Part shown: positions 25,410 to 34,053 of the stretch, one piece after another | Position numbering within the stretch: the stretch's first letter is position 1 | Layout of the letters: the number at the start of each line of letters is the position of its first letter | Origin: Actinacidiphila bryophytorum | GTDB lineage: Bacteria > Actinomycetota > Actinomycetes > Streptomycetales > Streptomycetaceae | Assembly: GCF_016916835.1 (NCBI RefSeq) | Contig: NZ_JAFFIX010000006.1 | Span: forward strand, 248,001-312,000 | DNA length: 64,000 nucleotides | Reading direction: 5' to 3' | Translations under genes and position numbers: made by a program | The notes under the pieces: model-generated | Databases searched by the model: none | Told to the model about the DNA's origin: nothing | The model's input: only the letters and a program-made list of their open reading frames with translations

Positions 25410-26968
25410 TGCGCGACATGACCGATGGCCCCGGGCAGCAGCAGCCGCCGCAGGAACCGCGCCAGAACACCGAAGACGCCGCCGGCGGCGGGCGTGAAGT
25501 GCTGGAGGGGCGCGTCATCCCCTCCCGCCCGCAGTCGCAGCGGGACGCCGACCCGCGCCAGCAGTTCCGCCGGCAGCAGCCGGAGCCGGCGCAGTCCTGG
25601 TCCCCGCAGTCGGACGCGGCCGCCCAGGCCGCACCCCCGCCGGAGGCGGGCCGGCCGTGGTCGTCCCAGGCCCCCCAGGCCCCTGCCCTGGACCAGCCGG
25701 CCCAGGACCCGGCGACCCAGATCATCCCGACCCAGCAGCCGCAGCAGCCGTACGCGGGCGGGCAGCCCCCGCAGGCCGAGCCCCAGCAGTACCAGCAGCC
25801 GGCGCCCCAGGCCGAGCAGTACCCGGCGCAGGCGCCGCCCGCGCAGGCATACGCAGCCCAGCCGCAAGCCCCGGCTCCGGCTCCGGCACCGCAGGCCGAG
25901 CCCCAGCAGTACCAGCAGCCGGCGCCGCAGGCCCAGCAGTACCCGGCGCAGGTGCCGCCCGCGCAGGGGTACGCAGCCCAGCCGCAGGCTCCGGCTCCGG
26001 CTCCGCAGCAACCGTACGCCGCCGGTCCTGCGCAGCAGCAGGCACCGCAGCCGCAGGCCGCCACGCCGTCGCAGGGCCGGCAGGCTCCCGCCCAGCCGCG
26101 CGCCGGCGGGCCGAACGTGCCCTTCGGCGGGGGGACACCCCCCACGCCGCCCCGCACGCCCGAGCCCGAGGCCGCCACCCCCGACTGGGGTGCGCTCGCC
26201 GAGCAGCAGGAGGCCACCGGGGCGCGGCGGCGCCGCATCCTCATGCTCACCGGCGGGATAGTCGCCGTGGCCGTCATAGCCGGCGGTGTCGCCACCGCCG
26301 TCGTGATGTCCGGCAAGAGCGACGACAAGCCGGTCGCGGGACCGTCCTCCTCGGCCAGCACCAGCGCGAACCAGCCGACGCTGCCGCCGCTGCCCTCCTT
26401 CTCCTCCGTCGCCCCTCCCCCGCCGGCGAACCCCCTCGACTACCTGAACACCGCCGCCAAGGACAAGGCCCCGCTCACCCCCGACTCGCTCTTCCCGGGC
26501 AAGCAGTTCGTGTGGGAGGGCCGCACCTACGTCAAGACGAAGACCGACGTGACGGCGGCCTGCGCCAAGAACGCCAGGAAGGCCGTGGCCACGGCCCTCA
26601 CCGCCAACGGGTGCCAGAAGCTGATCCGTGCGACCTTCACGCAGGGCGGGCTCGCCGTCACCGTCGGCGTGGCCGTCTTCCCCGACAACACCCACGCCAA
26701 GAAGGTCGCCGGCGTCTCCCAGTACCTCGCCCCCCTCAACGGCGGCGGCGTCGCGGACTTCTGCCACGCCGTGCGCTGCCAGATGACGTCCAACGCCGTC
26801 GGCCGCTACGCCTACTTCGCGATCGCCGGCTTCAAGAACGGTACGACGCTCGCGGCGAACGACACGGTCGGTAAGCAGGCGGCGAACGACGCGTCCGATT
26901 TCGCGTTCACACGCATCGTGCAGCGCGGCAAGGACGCGGCGGCCGCGGACCCGTCCCGCCAGCAATAA
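25406..26968 (+). CDS. Pro/Gln-rich single-pass membrane protein with extracellular domain
   Basis: A 520-residue protein; ATG 25406, 25409 and 25418 are all possible starts. Residues 1-270 are low-complexity Gln/Pro/Ala with a 40-residue tandem duplication (DNA period 120 bp, 25771-26010). A membrane helix (ILMLTGGIVAVAVIAGGV) near 275-295 is followed by a Ser/Thr/Pro linker. A roughly 185-residue extracellular domain with four cysteines has the pattern KTDVTAACAKNARK...CQKLIRATF. The type II topology with a long disordered cytoplasmic region is common in Streptomyces, but the outer domain is not one I can name. Confidence 0.85.
   Translation: MMRDMTDGPGQQQPPQEPRQNTEDAAGGGREVLEGRVIPSRPQSQRDADPRQQFRRQQPEPAQSWSPQSDAAAQAAPPPEAGRPWSSQAPQAPALDQPAQDPATQIIPTQQPQQPYAGGQPPQAEPQQYQQPAPQAEQYPAQAPPAQAYAAQPQAPAPAPAPQAEPQQYQQPAPQAQQYPAQVPPAQGYAAQPQAPAPAPQQPYAAGPAQQQAPQPQAATPSQGRQAPAQPRAGGPNVPFGGGTPPTPPRTPEPEAATPDWGALAEQQEATGARRRRILMLTGGIVAVAVIAGGVATAVVMSGKSDDKPVAGPSSSASTSANQPTLPPLPSFSSVAPPPPANPLDYLNTAAKDKAPLTPDSLFPGKQFVWEGRTYVKTKTDVTAACAKNARKAVATALTANGCQKLIRATFTQGGLAVTVGVAVFPDNTHAKKVAGVSQYLAPLNGGGVADFCHAVRCQMTSNAVGRYAYFAIAGFKNGTTLAANDTVGKQAANDASDFAFTRIVQRGKDAAAADPSRQQ
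25771..26010 (+). repeat. 120-bp in-frame tandem duplication
   Basis: Two adjacent copies (25771-25890 and 25891-26010) encode almost the same 40 residues, beginning PQAEPQQYQQPAPQA. Few base differences separate them, suggesting recent duplication or gene conversion inside the coding sequence. Confidence 0.9.
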
Positions 26969-27248
26969 CCCCGCGGGGTGCCCCCGCGGCCCCCGGGTGA
27001 GTGCCCCTTGCGGTGGCCGGTCGCTTTCCCCGGTGGGGGCTGGTCGCGCAGTTCCCCGCGCCCCTGGGGGGGTGCCCCTTGCGGTGGGCTCGCACCTTTC
27101 GGTGCGTGGGTGATTGGGCGCGCAGTTCCCCGCGCCCCTGGGGGGTGCCCTTTCGGGCGGAGGGTGAGCGTTTTTAAGGGGCGCGGGGAACTGGGCGCGC
27201 AGCCCACCGCCGGGGGGCAGACGCACGACCACCGCAAGGCGCAGCCCC
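26969..27248. repeat. 280-bp convergent gap with three intergenic repeat copies
   Basis: Direct cores occur at 27046-27065 and 27120-27139 (74 bases apart) and an inverted, slightly diverged core at 27177-27196. The segment GGGTGAGCGTTTTTAAGGGG between the second and third is shared with other copies. No gene is present. Confidence 0.85.
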
Positions 27249-28100
27249 TTAGGCGCAGCCGGGGGAGGACAGTGTGCGGAGGTTGCGGGATTCGCGGTTG
27301 CGGGCCGCGAGGAGGGCGTCGGCGGGGTAGCCGACCTCCTCAAGGGTGAGGCCGTGGGGGCGGACGACGTTGACCGCGGAGTGGCGGACGCGGCCGGCGA
27401 GGACCTCGGCCGGGAAGGCCACGGGCCGGTGCCCGTCACCGACCAGGATCATCGCGCCGACCAGCGCGCGGACCATGTTGTGGCAGAAGGCGTCAGCCCG
27501 CACCGTGGCGACGGCCACGCCGTCGTCCCGCCGCTCCCAGCGCACGTCGAGCAGCGTGCGGATGGTGGTCGCACCCTCCCGCTTCTTGCAGTACGCGGCG
27601 AAGTCGTGCTCCCCCAGGAGCAGGGCGGCGGCCGCGTTCATGGCGTCGACGTCGACGGGCCGGTCGTGCCACAGGACGTGGCCGCGCAGCAGCGGGTCGA
27701 CGCCGCCGGGGTGGTCGCCGACGCGGTAGGCGTACCGCCGCCAGATCGCGGAGAAGCGCGCGTTGAAGCCCGCGGGGGCTTCGCGGACGCCGAAGACCCT
27801 GACGTCCCAGGGCAGCCGCCCTGCCAGCCGCCTGCGCAGCTTGTCGCGCTCGTCGGCCCACACCGCTTGCGGGAGGTCGACGTGGGCGACCTGCCCGCGG
27901 GCGTGGACGCCCGCGTCGGTGCGGCCGGCGACGGTCAGCTCGACGGGCTCGGAGAGCCGCAGCACGGTCGCGACGGCCGACTCCAGCTCGCCCTGGACGG
28001 TGCGCCGGGTGCGCTGCTTGGCCCAGCCGGAGAAGTCCGCGCCGTCGTAGGCCAGGTCCAGCCGGACCCTGACGTAGCCGGGTGCCGGGTCGTCGCTCAC
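27249..28100 (-). CDS. truA: tRNA pseudouridine(38-40) synthase TruA
   Basis: A 283-residue protein from GTG 28100, chosen because GAGGAG lies 6 bases before it; an ATG 6 codons upstream is the alternative. The catalytic Asp is in [10 protein letters not shown] near residue 60. Other family blocks are [14 protein letters not shown] at the start, [15 protein letters not shown], and [14 protein letters not shown]. It modifies positions 38-40 of the tRNA anticodon arm. It is the last gene of the ribosomal superoperon, placed beyond the strong hairpin after rplQ. Confidence 0.96.
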   Translation of the reverse strand: MSDDPAPGYVRVRLDLAYDGADFSGWAKQRTRRTVQGELESAVATVLRLSEPVELTVAGRTDAGVHARGQVAHVDLPQAVWADERDKLRRRLAGRLPWDVRVFGVREAPAGFNARFSAIWRRYAYRVGDHPGGVDPLLRGHVLWHDRPVDVDAMNAAAALLLGEHDFAAYCKKREGATTIRTLLDVRWERRDDGVAVATVRADAFCHNMVRALVGAMILVGDGHRPVAFPAEVLAGRVRHSAVNVVRPHGLTLEEVGYPADALLAARNRESRNLRTLSSPGCA

Positions 28101-28130
28101 GGGGTGCTCCTCAACCATGGGGGAACGGAA

Positions 28131-28161
28131 CGGACCCGCACCCCCAGGGGGTGCGGGTCCG
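28131..28161 (-). terminator. Terminator downstream of rplQ
   Basis: A 31-base almost perfect palindrome centred on A28146 gives a stem of up to 15 bp (GGACCCGCACCCCC and its complement). It lies between rplQ and truA and probably ends most of the alpha-operon message. Confidence 0.85.
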
Positions 28162-28183
28162 CCCGCCGAACCTGTCGGACGCC

Positions 28184-28702
28184 TCAGGCGTCCTTGGCCT
28201 CGTCCGACTCCTCGGCCTCGGCCGCGGCGTCGGCCGGTGCGGCCTCGTCCTTCTTGAGGTCGGCCAGGGCCTCGTCACCCGCAGCGTCCTTCGCGGAACG
28301 CTTCGTGGCGGCCTCGGCCTCGCCGACAGCGGACTGCTGCACGGTCAGGGCCTCGACCAGCTCGATGACCGCCATGGGCGCGTTGTCGCCGCGACGGGGG
28401 CCGAGCTTGGTGATGCGGGTGTAGCCACCCGGGCGGTTCTCGTACCGCGGGCCGATCTCGGTGAAGAGCGTGTGGACGACGCTCTTGTCCGTGATGGTCT
28501 GCAGCACCTGGCGACGGTTGTGGATGTCGCCCTTCTTCGCCTTGGTGATCAGGCGCTCCGCGACCGGGCGCAGCCGGCGCGCCTTGGCCTCGGTGGTGGT
28601 GATGCGGCCGTGCTCGAAGAGCGACTTCGCGAGGTTCGCGAGGAGCAGCTTCTCGTGCGCGGCGCTGCCGCCCAGACGGGCACCCTTGGCGGGCTGAGGC
28701 AT
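28184..28702 (-). CDS. rplQ: 50S ribosomal protein L17
   Basis: A 172-residue protein from ATG 28702, preceded by AAGGAG. The core (1-120) has the L17 opening PKGAR-type block ([20 protein letters not shown]), [15 protein letters not shown] and [20 protein letters not shown]. The last 45 residues form an Ala/Glu/Asp-rich tail ending DEAKDA, longer than the E. coli protein. L17 lines the polypeptide exit region. It is separated from rpoA by a 313-base gap, unusual for this pair. Confidence 0.97.
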   Translation of the reverse strand: MPQPAKGARLGGSAAHEKLLLANLAKSLFEHGRITTTEAKARRLRPVAERLITKAKKGDIHNRRQVLQTITDKSVVHTLFTEIGPRYENRPGGYTRITKLGPRRGDNAPMAVIELVEALTVQQSAVGEAEAATKRSAKDAAGDEALADLKKDEAAPADAAAEAEESDEAKDA

Positions 28703-29015
28703 GGTGTTACTCCTTCTACGCTGCACCGGCCGTACCAGGTACCGATGTCAGTGCGAACTGGCGGCTGCCAGCTCGTGATGTCCCGAGGCTGCGCCTCGGG
28801 AGGCTTGCTTCTGCGCCCAGAGGGCGCCCTACGGGGGCGCGGGGAACTGCGCGACCGGCCACGACGATGGCCGGGGGTCGTCACCGCCCCGATGAGGCAG
28901 ATCGGTCCGTACCGGACCACCGCCCGGTGGCCGGTTGCTCGCGCAGTTCCCCGCGCCCCTGAGGGGCACCCCCCGACGCGGGGGAACCGCAGCAACCAGC
29001 GAACCGCCGGAGGCC
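28703..29015. repeat. 313-bp rpoA-rplQ gap carrying a facing pair of intergenic repeats
   Basis: No gene is present. An inverted repeat core lies at 28833-28852 and a direct one at 28941-28960. A separate 9-bp hairpin (TCCCGAGGC with GCCTCGGGA, 28781-28801) lies nearer rplQ. The insertion interrupts an operon that is normally tightly packed, so rplQ may depend on a promoter inside this gap. Confidence 0.8.
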
Positions 29016-30038
29016 TCAGTACTGCTCGGTCTCCACGAAGCCGGCGTCGACGTCGTCGTCGGCGCCGAAGGCGTCGGCGGCGGCGGTCGGGTCGAATCCG
29101 GGCGGGCTGTCCTTGAGGGCCAGGCCCATGCCGGCCAGCTTCGCCTTGACCTCGTCGATCGACTTCGCACCGAAGTTGCGGATGTCGAGCAGGTCGGCCT
29201 CGGAGCGCGCGACGAGTTCGCCCACGGAGTGGATGCCCTCGCGCTTGAGGCAGTTGTAGGAGCGGACGGTGAGTTCCAGCTCCTCGATCGGCAGGGCGAG
29301 GTCCGCGGCCAGGGCGGCGTCCGTGGGGGACGGGCCCATGTCGATGCCCTCGGCGTCGACGTTCAGCTCGCGGGCCAGGCCGAACAGCTCGACCAGGGTC
29401 TTGCCGGCCGACGCCATGGCGTCACGCGGCCGCATGGCCTGCTTGGTCTCGACGTCGACGATCAGCTTGTCGAAGTCGGTGCGCTGCTCGACACGGGTCG
29501 CCTCGACCTTGTAGGTGACCTTGAGCACGGGGCTGTAGATGGAGTCGACCGGGATGCGGCCGATCTCCTGGCCCTGCTGCTTGTTCTGGACCGCGGAGAC
29601 GTAGCCGCGGCCGCGCTCGACGGTCAGCTCCATCTCCAGCTTGCCCTTGGCGTTCAGGGTGGCCAGGACCAGGTCGGGGTTGTGCACCTCGACACCGGCG
29701 GGCGGCGCGATGTCGGCGGCGGTGACGACGCCGGGACCCTGCTTGCGCAGGTACATCACGACCGGCTCGTCGTGCTCGGAGGAGACGACGAGCTGCTTGA
29801 TGTTGAGGATGACGTCGGTGACGTCCTCCTTGACGCCCGGCACGGTGGTGAACTCGTGCAGGACACCGTCGACCCGGATCGAGGTGACCGCGGCACCCGG
29901 GATCGAGGAGAGAAGGGTACGCCGCAGGGAGTTGCCGAGGGTGTAGCCGAAGCCCGGCTCAAGGGGCTCGATCACGAACCGTGAGCGGAATTCGTCGACG
30001 ACCTCTTCGGTCAACGAGGGACGCTGAGCGATCAGCAT
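29016..30038 (-). CDS. rpoA: DNA-directed RNA polymerase subunit alpha
   Basis: A 340-residue subunit. The N-terminal assembly domain (about 1-230) contains [31 protein letters not shown] flexible linker leads to the C-terminal domain (about 250-315) with [23 protein letters not shown] and a helix-hairpin-helix [14 protein letters not shown] that binds UP elements and activators. The tail is acidic, ending [14 protein letters not shown]. Length is typical for actinobacteria. Confidence 0.99.
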   Translation of the reverse strand: MLIAQRPSLTEEVVDEFRSRFVIEPLEPGFGYTLGNSLRRTLLSSIPGAAVTSIRVDGVLHEFTTVPGVKEDVTDVILNIKQLVVSSEHDEPVVMYLRKQGPGVVTAADIAPPAGVEVHNPDLVLATLNAKGKLEMELTVERGRGYVSAVQNKQQGQEIGRIPVDSIYSPVLKVTYKVEATRVEQRTDFDKLIVDVETKQAMRPRDAMASAGKTLVELFGLARELNVDAEGIDMGPSPTDAALAADLALPIEELELTVRSYNCLKREGIHSVGELVARSEADLLDIRNFGAKSIDEVKAKLAGMGLALKDSPPGFDPTAAADAFGADDDVDAGFVETEQY

Positions 30039-30097
30039 GTTCTTGGGTCCTTCTGTCGTGGGCGCCCGCTATTTGACGCCCCCAGTACTACGAGGGT

Positions 30098-30145
30098 ACG
30101 GGCGGCACGGCGAAACCGTCGAAAAACGGCTGCCGTACCGCCCGT
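30098..30145 (-). other. Hairpin in the rpsD-rpoA intergenic region
   Basis: A 14-bp stem with one mismatch (ACGGGCGGCACGGC at 30098-30111 with GCCGTACCGCCCGT at 30132-30145) occupies much of the 121-base gap. It could be a partial terminator or processing site adjusting rpoA expression relative to S4. Confidence 0.55.
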
Positions 30146-30159
30146 GACCGCAGGCCGTA

Positions 30160-30786
30160 CTACTTCGAGTACAGCTCGACGATCAGCTGCTCCTGCACCT
30201 GGGTGTCGATCACCTGGCGCTCGGGCAGGCTGTGCACGAGGATCCGCAGCTTGCCCGCGTTGGCTTCGAGCCACGCCGGCACGGTCTTGTCGCCGGCCTC
30301 GCCCTGGGCCACCTGGAAGGGGGTCAGGTTACGGGACGACTCGCGGACCTCGACGATGTCGTTCACGGACACGCGAGCCGACGGGATGTCGTTCTTGCGG
30401 CCGTTGACGGTGATGTGTCCGTGACGGACCAGCTGACGGGCGTGGTCGCGGGACTTGGCGAAGCCGGCCCGGTACACCACGTTGTCGAGGCGGGTCTCAA
30501 GGATGCGGAGCAGGTTCTCACCGGTCTTGCCGGTCTTCTGGTTCGCTTCCTTGTAGTAGTTCACGAACTGCTTCTCGAGGACACCGTAGATCCGCGCGCA
30601 CTTCTGCTTCTCACGCAGCTGAAGCAGGTACTCGCTGTCCTTGGTGCGCCCGCGTCCGTGCTCACCCGGGGGGTAAGGACGGATCTCGATCGGGCACTTC
30701 GCGCTCTCGCACTTAGCTCCCTTGAGGAAGAGCTTCTGCTTCTCCCGACGGCAACGCTTGCAGTCGGCCCCGGTATAACGCGCCAT
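30160..30786 (-). CDS. rpsD: 30S ribosomal protein S4 (zinc-binding form)
   Basis: A 208-residue protein. The N-terminal zinc site has cysteines at positions 9, 12, 26 and 31, so this is the zinc-containing (C+) form. The S4 RNA-binding domain follows near residues 98-160 (RLDNVVYRAGFAKSRDHARQLVRHGHITVNG). It nucleates 30S assembly on 16S rRNA. In other bacteria S4 also represses the alpha operon, and the structured gaps around it leave room for such control here. Confidence 0.99.
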   Translation of the reverse strand: MARYTGADCKRCRREKQKLFLKGAKCESAKCPIEIRPYPPGEHGRGRTKDSEYLLQLREKQKCARIYGVLEKQFVNYYKEANQKTGKTGENLLRILETRLDNVVYRAGFAKSRDHARQLVRHGHITVNGRKNDIPSARVSVNDIVEVRESSRNLTPFQVAQGEAGDKTVPAWLEANAGKLRILVHSLPERQVIDTQVQEQLIVELYSK

Positions 30787-30812
30787 TGTCTCGTTTCTCC
30801 TGTTTCAGCTGG

Positions 30813-31217
30813 TCAGACGCGGCGGCGCTTCGGCGGGCGGCAGCCGTTGTGCGGGGTCGGGGTGACGTCCTGGATCGACCCGACCTCGAGGCCGGTGGCC
30901 TGGAGGGAGCGGATCGCGGTCTCGCGGCCGGAGCCGGGACCCTTCACGAAGACGTCGACCTTGCGCATGCCGTGCTCCTGCGCGCGGCGGGCGGCCGACT
31001 CGGCGGCCATCTGCGCGGCGAAGGGGGTGGACTTGCGCGAGCCCTTGAAGCCGACGTGGCCGGCGGAGGCCCAGGAGATCACGTTGCCCGAGGGGTCGGT
31101 GATCGAGACGATCGTGTTGTTGAACGTGCTCTTGATGTGGGCGTGCCCGTGAGCGACGTTCTTCTTTTCCTTGCGGCGCACCTTCTTGGCTGCGCCCTGA
31201 CGGCCCTTAGGAGGCAT
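30813..31217 (-). CDS. rpsK: 30S ribosomal protein S11
   Basis: A 134-residue protein with the central motif [35 protein letters not shown] and the conserved basic C-terminus [16 protein letters not shown]. It sits in the 30S platform near the E site. The N-terminus is Lys/Arg rich. It lies 69 bases after rpsM and 26 bases before rpsD. Confidence 0.99.
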   Translation of the reverse strand: MPPKGRQGAAKKVRRKEKKNVAHGHAHIKSTFNNTIVSITDPSGNVISWASAGHVGFKGSRKSTPFAAQMAAESAARRAQEHGMRKVDVFVKGPGSGRETAIRSLQATGLEVGSIQDVTPTPHNGCRPPKRRRV

Positions 31218-31286
31218 GTGTCACGTTCTCCCGGTGGAGGTGGTCGGTCCTTTGGCGAAGACCGCTGGTGTGGGTCCTGCTGAGGA

Positions 31287-31667
31287 CTACTTCTTGCCCG
31301 GCTTCTTCTTGCCGGCGATGGCGCGACGCGGGCCCTTGCGGGTGCGGGCGTTGGTGTGAGTGCGCTGCCCGTGGACGGGCAGGCCCCGGCGGTGACGCAG
31401 ACCCTGGTAGCAGCCGATCTCGACCTTGCGGCGGATGTCGGCCTGCACCGAACGACGGAGGTCACCCTCGGTCGTGTAGTTGTCGTCGACCCACTTGGCG
31501 ATCTTGACGAGGTCTTCCTCGGGAAGGTCGCGCACGCGGATGTCGGGGTTCACACCGGTGTTCTTCAGGATCTCCTGGGCGCGCGAGCGCCCGATGCCGA
31601 AGACATAGGTGAGGGCGATCTCCACGCGCTTCTCGCGCGGGAGGTCAACGCCTGAAAGGCGTGCCAT
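31287..31667 (-). CDS. rpsM: 30S ribosomal protein S13
   Basis: A 126-residue protein. It opens [20 protein letters not shown], contains the helix-two-turn-helix region [12 protein letters not shown], the [22 protein letters not shown] block, and a Lys-rich tail ending KKPGKK that contacts tRNA in the P site. It binds the top of helix 41 and contacts the 50S subunit. A 187-base gap with GC-rich hairpins separates it from rpmJ. Confidence 0.99.
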   Translation of the reverse strand: MARLSGVDLPREKRVEIALTYVFGIGRSRAQEILKNTGVNPDIRVRDLPEEDLVKIAKWVDDNYTTEGDLRRSVQADIRRKVEIGCYQGLRHRRGLPVHGQRTHTNARTRKGPRRAIAGKKKPGKK

Positions 31668-31854
31668 GTGTGTGGCTCCTGGTGATGTCGGAGGTCTTCC
31701 GCAGTGCCGGTTCCCGGCGGCCGTGTCAGGTACCGGACGGGTCCCCGGCCTCCGCCGGGGGTGTCGTCCCCACCGATCGGGGGACGGGCTCTGCGTATGT
31801 ACGTGTGTGCGTCGCGCGAATCTCTGCGGCGGTGCAGAAGGTGCAGGTCGTACG

Positions 31855-31968
31855 TCAGCCCTGGCGCTGCTTGTGGCGCAGGTTGTCGCAGATGACCATG
31901 ACCCGGCCGTGGCGGCGGATCACCTTGCACTTGTCGCAGATCTTCTTGACGCTCGGCTTGACCTTCAT
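31855..31968 (-). CDS. rpmJ: 50S ribosomal protein L36
   Basis: A 37-residue protein opening [19 protein letters not shown]. The zinc ribbon is complete: Cys11, Cys14, Cys27 and His32. This is the zinc-containing form. It lies 29 bases after infA, the usual order infA-rpmJ-rpsM. Confidence 0.98.
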   Translation of the reverse strand: MKVKPSVKKICDKCKVIRRHGRVMVICDNLRHKQRQG

Positions 31969-31997
31969 GGGATGTCAGGTTCTCCGGGTCTTGAGAT

Positions 31998-32219
31998 CTA
32001 CTTGTATCGGTAGACGATCCGTCCGCGCGTCAGGTCGTACGGAGACAGCTCCACGACGACCCGGTCATCCGGAAGGATACGGATGTAGTGCATCCGCATC
32101 TTGCCGCTGATGTGCGCGAGGACCTTGTGACCGTTCTGCAGCTCCACCTTGAACATGGCGTTCGGCAGAGACTCGATCACGGTGCCCTCGATTTCGATGG
32201 CGCCTTGCTTTTTGGCCAT
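31998..32219 (-). CDS. infA: Translation initiation factor IF-1
   Basis: A 73-residue OB-fold protein from ATG 32219 ([16 protein letters not shown]). The sequence [25 protein letters not shown] and the end [11 protein letters not shown] are near-universal. It binds the 30S A site during initiation. A 131-base gap separates it from map; a TAGACT box near 32290 on the minus strand may be part of its own promoter. Confidence 0.99.
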   Translation of the reverse strand: MAKKQGAIEIEGTVIESLPNAMFKVELQNGHKVLAHISGKMRMHYIRILPDDRVVVELSPYDLTRGRIVYRYK

Positions 32220-32350
32220 GTCCTGCTTTCGGGATCGGCTACCTTGGTCGGCTCCGGGCATGCCGGAAGACATGCGAGAGCCGACGTGTCAGTCTACGAC
32301 ACGGCCCCCGGAAAGACGAATCCACTGTGTATGCCCAGGCTGGGTGATCG

Positions 32351-33187
32351 TTATGCCGCAGGATCGGGTGCGGCGGTGATGCCGTACTCGGCGAGCTTGG
32401 CGCGGCCGCCGTCGGGGGCGGTGAGGACGAGCGGGCCGTCCTCGGTCAGTGCGATGGTGTGCTCCCAGTGCGAGGACCAGGAGCCGTCGTCGGACTTGAC
32501 CGTCCACTCGTCGTCCATGACGTGGGTGCGCGGGGTGCCGAGGGTCACCATCGGCTCGATCGCCAGGCACACCCCGGGGATCAGCTTGATGCCCCGGCCG
32601 CGCTTCTTGGTGACGTAGTTCAGCAGGTGCGGGTCCATGTGCATCTCGGTGCCGATGCCGTGGCCGCCGTAGTCCTCGACGATGCCGTACCTGCCGGAGG
32701 CGGGCCGCGGCTGGCGGCGGATGTAGCCCTCGACGGCCTTGGAGATGTCCTCCAGGCGGTTGCCCTTGCGGAAGGCGGCGATGCCCGCCCACATGGACTC
32801 CTCGGTGACCCGGCTCAGCTCGGCCAGCTCCGGCGCGTGCCCGGTGCCGACCAGGCAGGTGAAGGCCGCGTCGCCGTGCCAGCCGTCCACGATGGCGCCG
32901 GCGTCGATGGCGATGATGTCGCCGTCCTTGAGCACGGTCTTGCGGTCCGGGATGCCGTGGACGACGACGTCGTTGACCGAGGTGCAGATGTTGCCGGGGA
33001 AGCCGCCGTAGCCGAGGAAGTTCGGCTTGGCTCCGTGGTCGGCGATGACCTTGGCGGCGATCTCGTCGAGGTCCTTGGTCGTCGCCCCGGGCACGGCCGC
33101 CGCACGGGTCGCCTCGTGGATCGCTGCGACGACAAGCCCGGCCCGCCGCATCGTGGCGATCTGCTCCGGGGTCTTGATCTCCACCAT
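32351..33187 (-). CDS. map: Type I methionine aminopeptidase
   Basis: A 278-residue protein from ATG 33187. The five metal ligands of the pita-bread fold are visible: Asp in IDAGAIVDGWHGDAAFT (two), His in GGHGIG, Glu in IEPMVTLG and Glu in HWEHTIALT. It removes the initiator methionine from nascent chains. It lacks the long N-terminal zinc-finger extension of some family members. Position after adk is standard in actinobacteria; here a 212-base gap precedes it. Confidence 0.98.
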   Translation of the reverse strand: MVEIKTPEQIATMRRAGLVVAAIHEATRAAAVPGATTKDLDEIAAKVIADHGAKPNFLGYGGFPGNICTSVNDVVVHGIPDRKTVLKDGDIIAIDAGAIVDGWHGDAAFTCLVGTGHAPELAELSRVTEESMWAGIAAFRKGNRLEDISKAVEGYIRRQPRPASGRYGIVEDYGGHGIGTEMHMDPHLLNYVTKKRGRGIKLIPGVCLAIEPMVTLGTPRTHVMDDEWTVKSDDGSWSSHWEHTIALTEDGPLVLTAPDGGRAKLAEYGITAAPDPAA

Positions 33188-33313
33188 GCGGCTGACGCCT
33201 TCCTCAGTCTCGGGGCACCCGCCGCGGCGGGTACCGGCCCGCGGTACGTACGCGTGCGTGTACCCGTTCAACGATACGGCCGTGGTGCCCGCTGGGGCAC
33301 CACGGCCGATGCC

Positions 33314-33335
33314 GTGCTGTGCTGTGCTGTGCTGT
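33314..33335. repeat. Pentanucleotide microsatellite GTGCT x4.4
   Basis: Four complete copies of GTGCT plus two bases lie in the adk-map gap, directly followed by the hairpin CGCCGC-TT-GCGGCG (33336-33349). Short tandem repeats can change copy number by slippage, which could alter spacing in the map leader. Confidence 0.85.
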
Positions 33336-33399
33336 CGCCGCTTGCGGCGCGGCTCCGCGCGCCTGCGCGACGCCGTCCTGCCGGACGCGGCGGAGGTCG

Positions 33400-34053
33400 T
33401 CAGGCCTCGCGCCGCAGTGCGTCCATGGCGCGCTGGGTGACCTCGGCCACCTTGCCCAGGGCCGGGATCGTCTGCACCAGGCCCTGCTGCTTGTAGTAGT
33501 CGATGATCGGCTCGGTCTCGCGGTGGTAGACGTCGAGGCGGTTGCGCACCTTGTCCTCGGCGTCGTCCGGGCGCTGGTACAGCTCGCCGCCGCACACGTC
33601 GCACACCCCGGCCGCCTCGGGCTGGTTGTACTCGACGTGGAAGACGTGCGCGCTGTCGTTGCGGCAGACCCGGCGGCCCGCGATCCGCTTGACGACCTCG
33701 TCCTCGGGGACCTCCAGGTCGAGCACACCGTCGAGCCGGATGCCGTGCGCGGCCAGGTAGGCGTCGAGCGCCTGGGCCTGGCCGACGTTGCGCGGGAATC
33801 CGTCGAGCAGGAAGCCGCCGGCGGCGTCGGACTGGTCGAGCCGGTCCTCCGCCATGCCGATGGTGACCTCGTCGGGGACCAGGTCCCCGGCGTCCATGTA
33901 GGCCTTCGCCTGCTTGCCCAGCTCTGTGCCCTGGCTGATGTTGGCGCGGAACAGGTCGCCCGTGGAGATGTGCGGGATCGACAGGTTCTTGGCGAGGTAC
34001 GCGGCCTGCGTCCCCTTGCCCGCGCCGGGCGGCCCGACCAGGACGATACGCAT
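33400..34053 (-). CDS. adk: Adenylate kinase
   Basis: A 217-residue protein. The P-loop GPPGAGKGTQ spans residues 7-16; STGDLFRANI binds AMP; DGFPRNVGQAQAL and the LID region follow. The LID has a zinc-finger-like CRND and CDVC pair, as in Gram-positive long-form enzymes. It interconverts ATP, ADP and AMP. Its ATG shares one base with the secY stop (TGATG), so the two are translationally coupled. Confidence 0.99.
   Translation of the reverse strand: MRIVLVGPPGAGKGTQAAYLAKNLSIPHISTGDLFRANISQGTELGKQAKAYMDAGDLVPDEVTIGMAEDRLDQSDAAGGFLLDGFPRNVGQAQALDAYLAAHGIRLDGVLDLEVPEDEVVKRIAGRRVCRNDSAHVFHVEYNQPEAAGVCDVCGGELYQRPDDAEDKVRNRLDVYHRETEPIIDYYKQQGLVQTIPALGKVAEVTQRAMDALRREA

Noticed and set aside
28100..28118. 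ATG 28118 as the truA start
   Set aside because: GAGGAG sits 6 bases before GTG 28100, while ATG 28118 has no such site; the later start was chosen.
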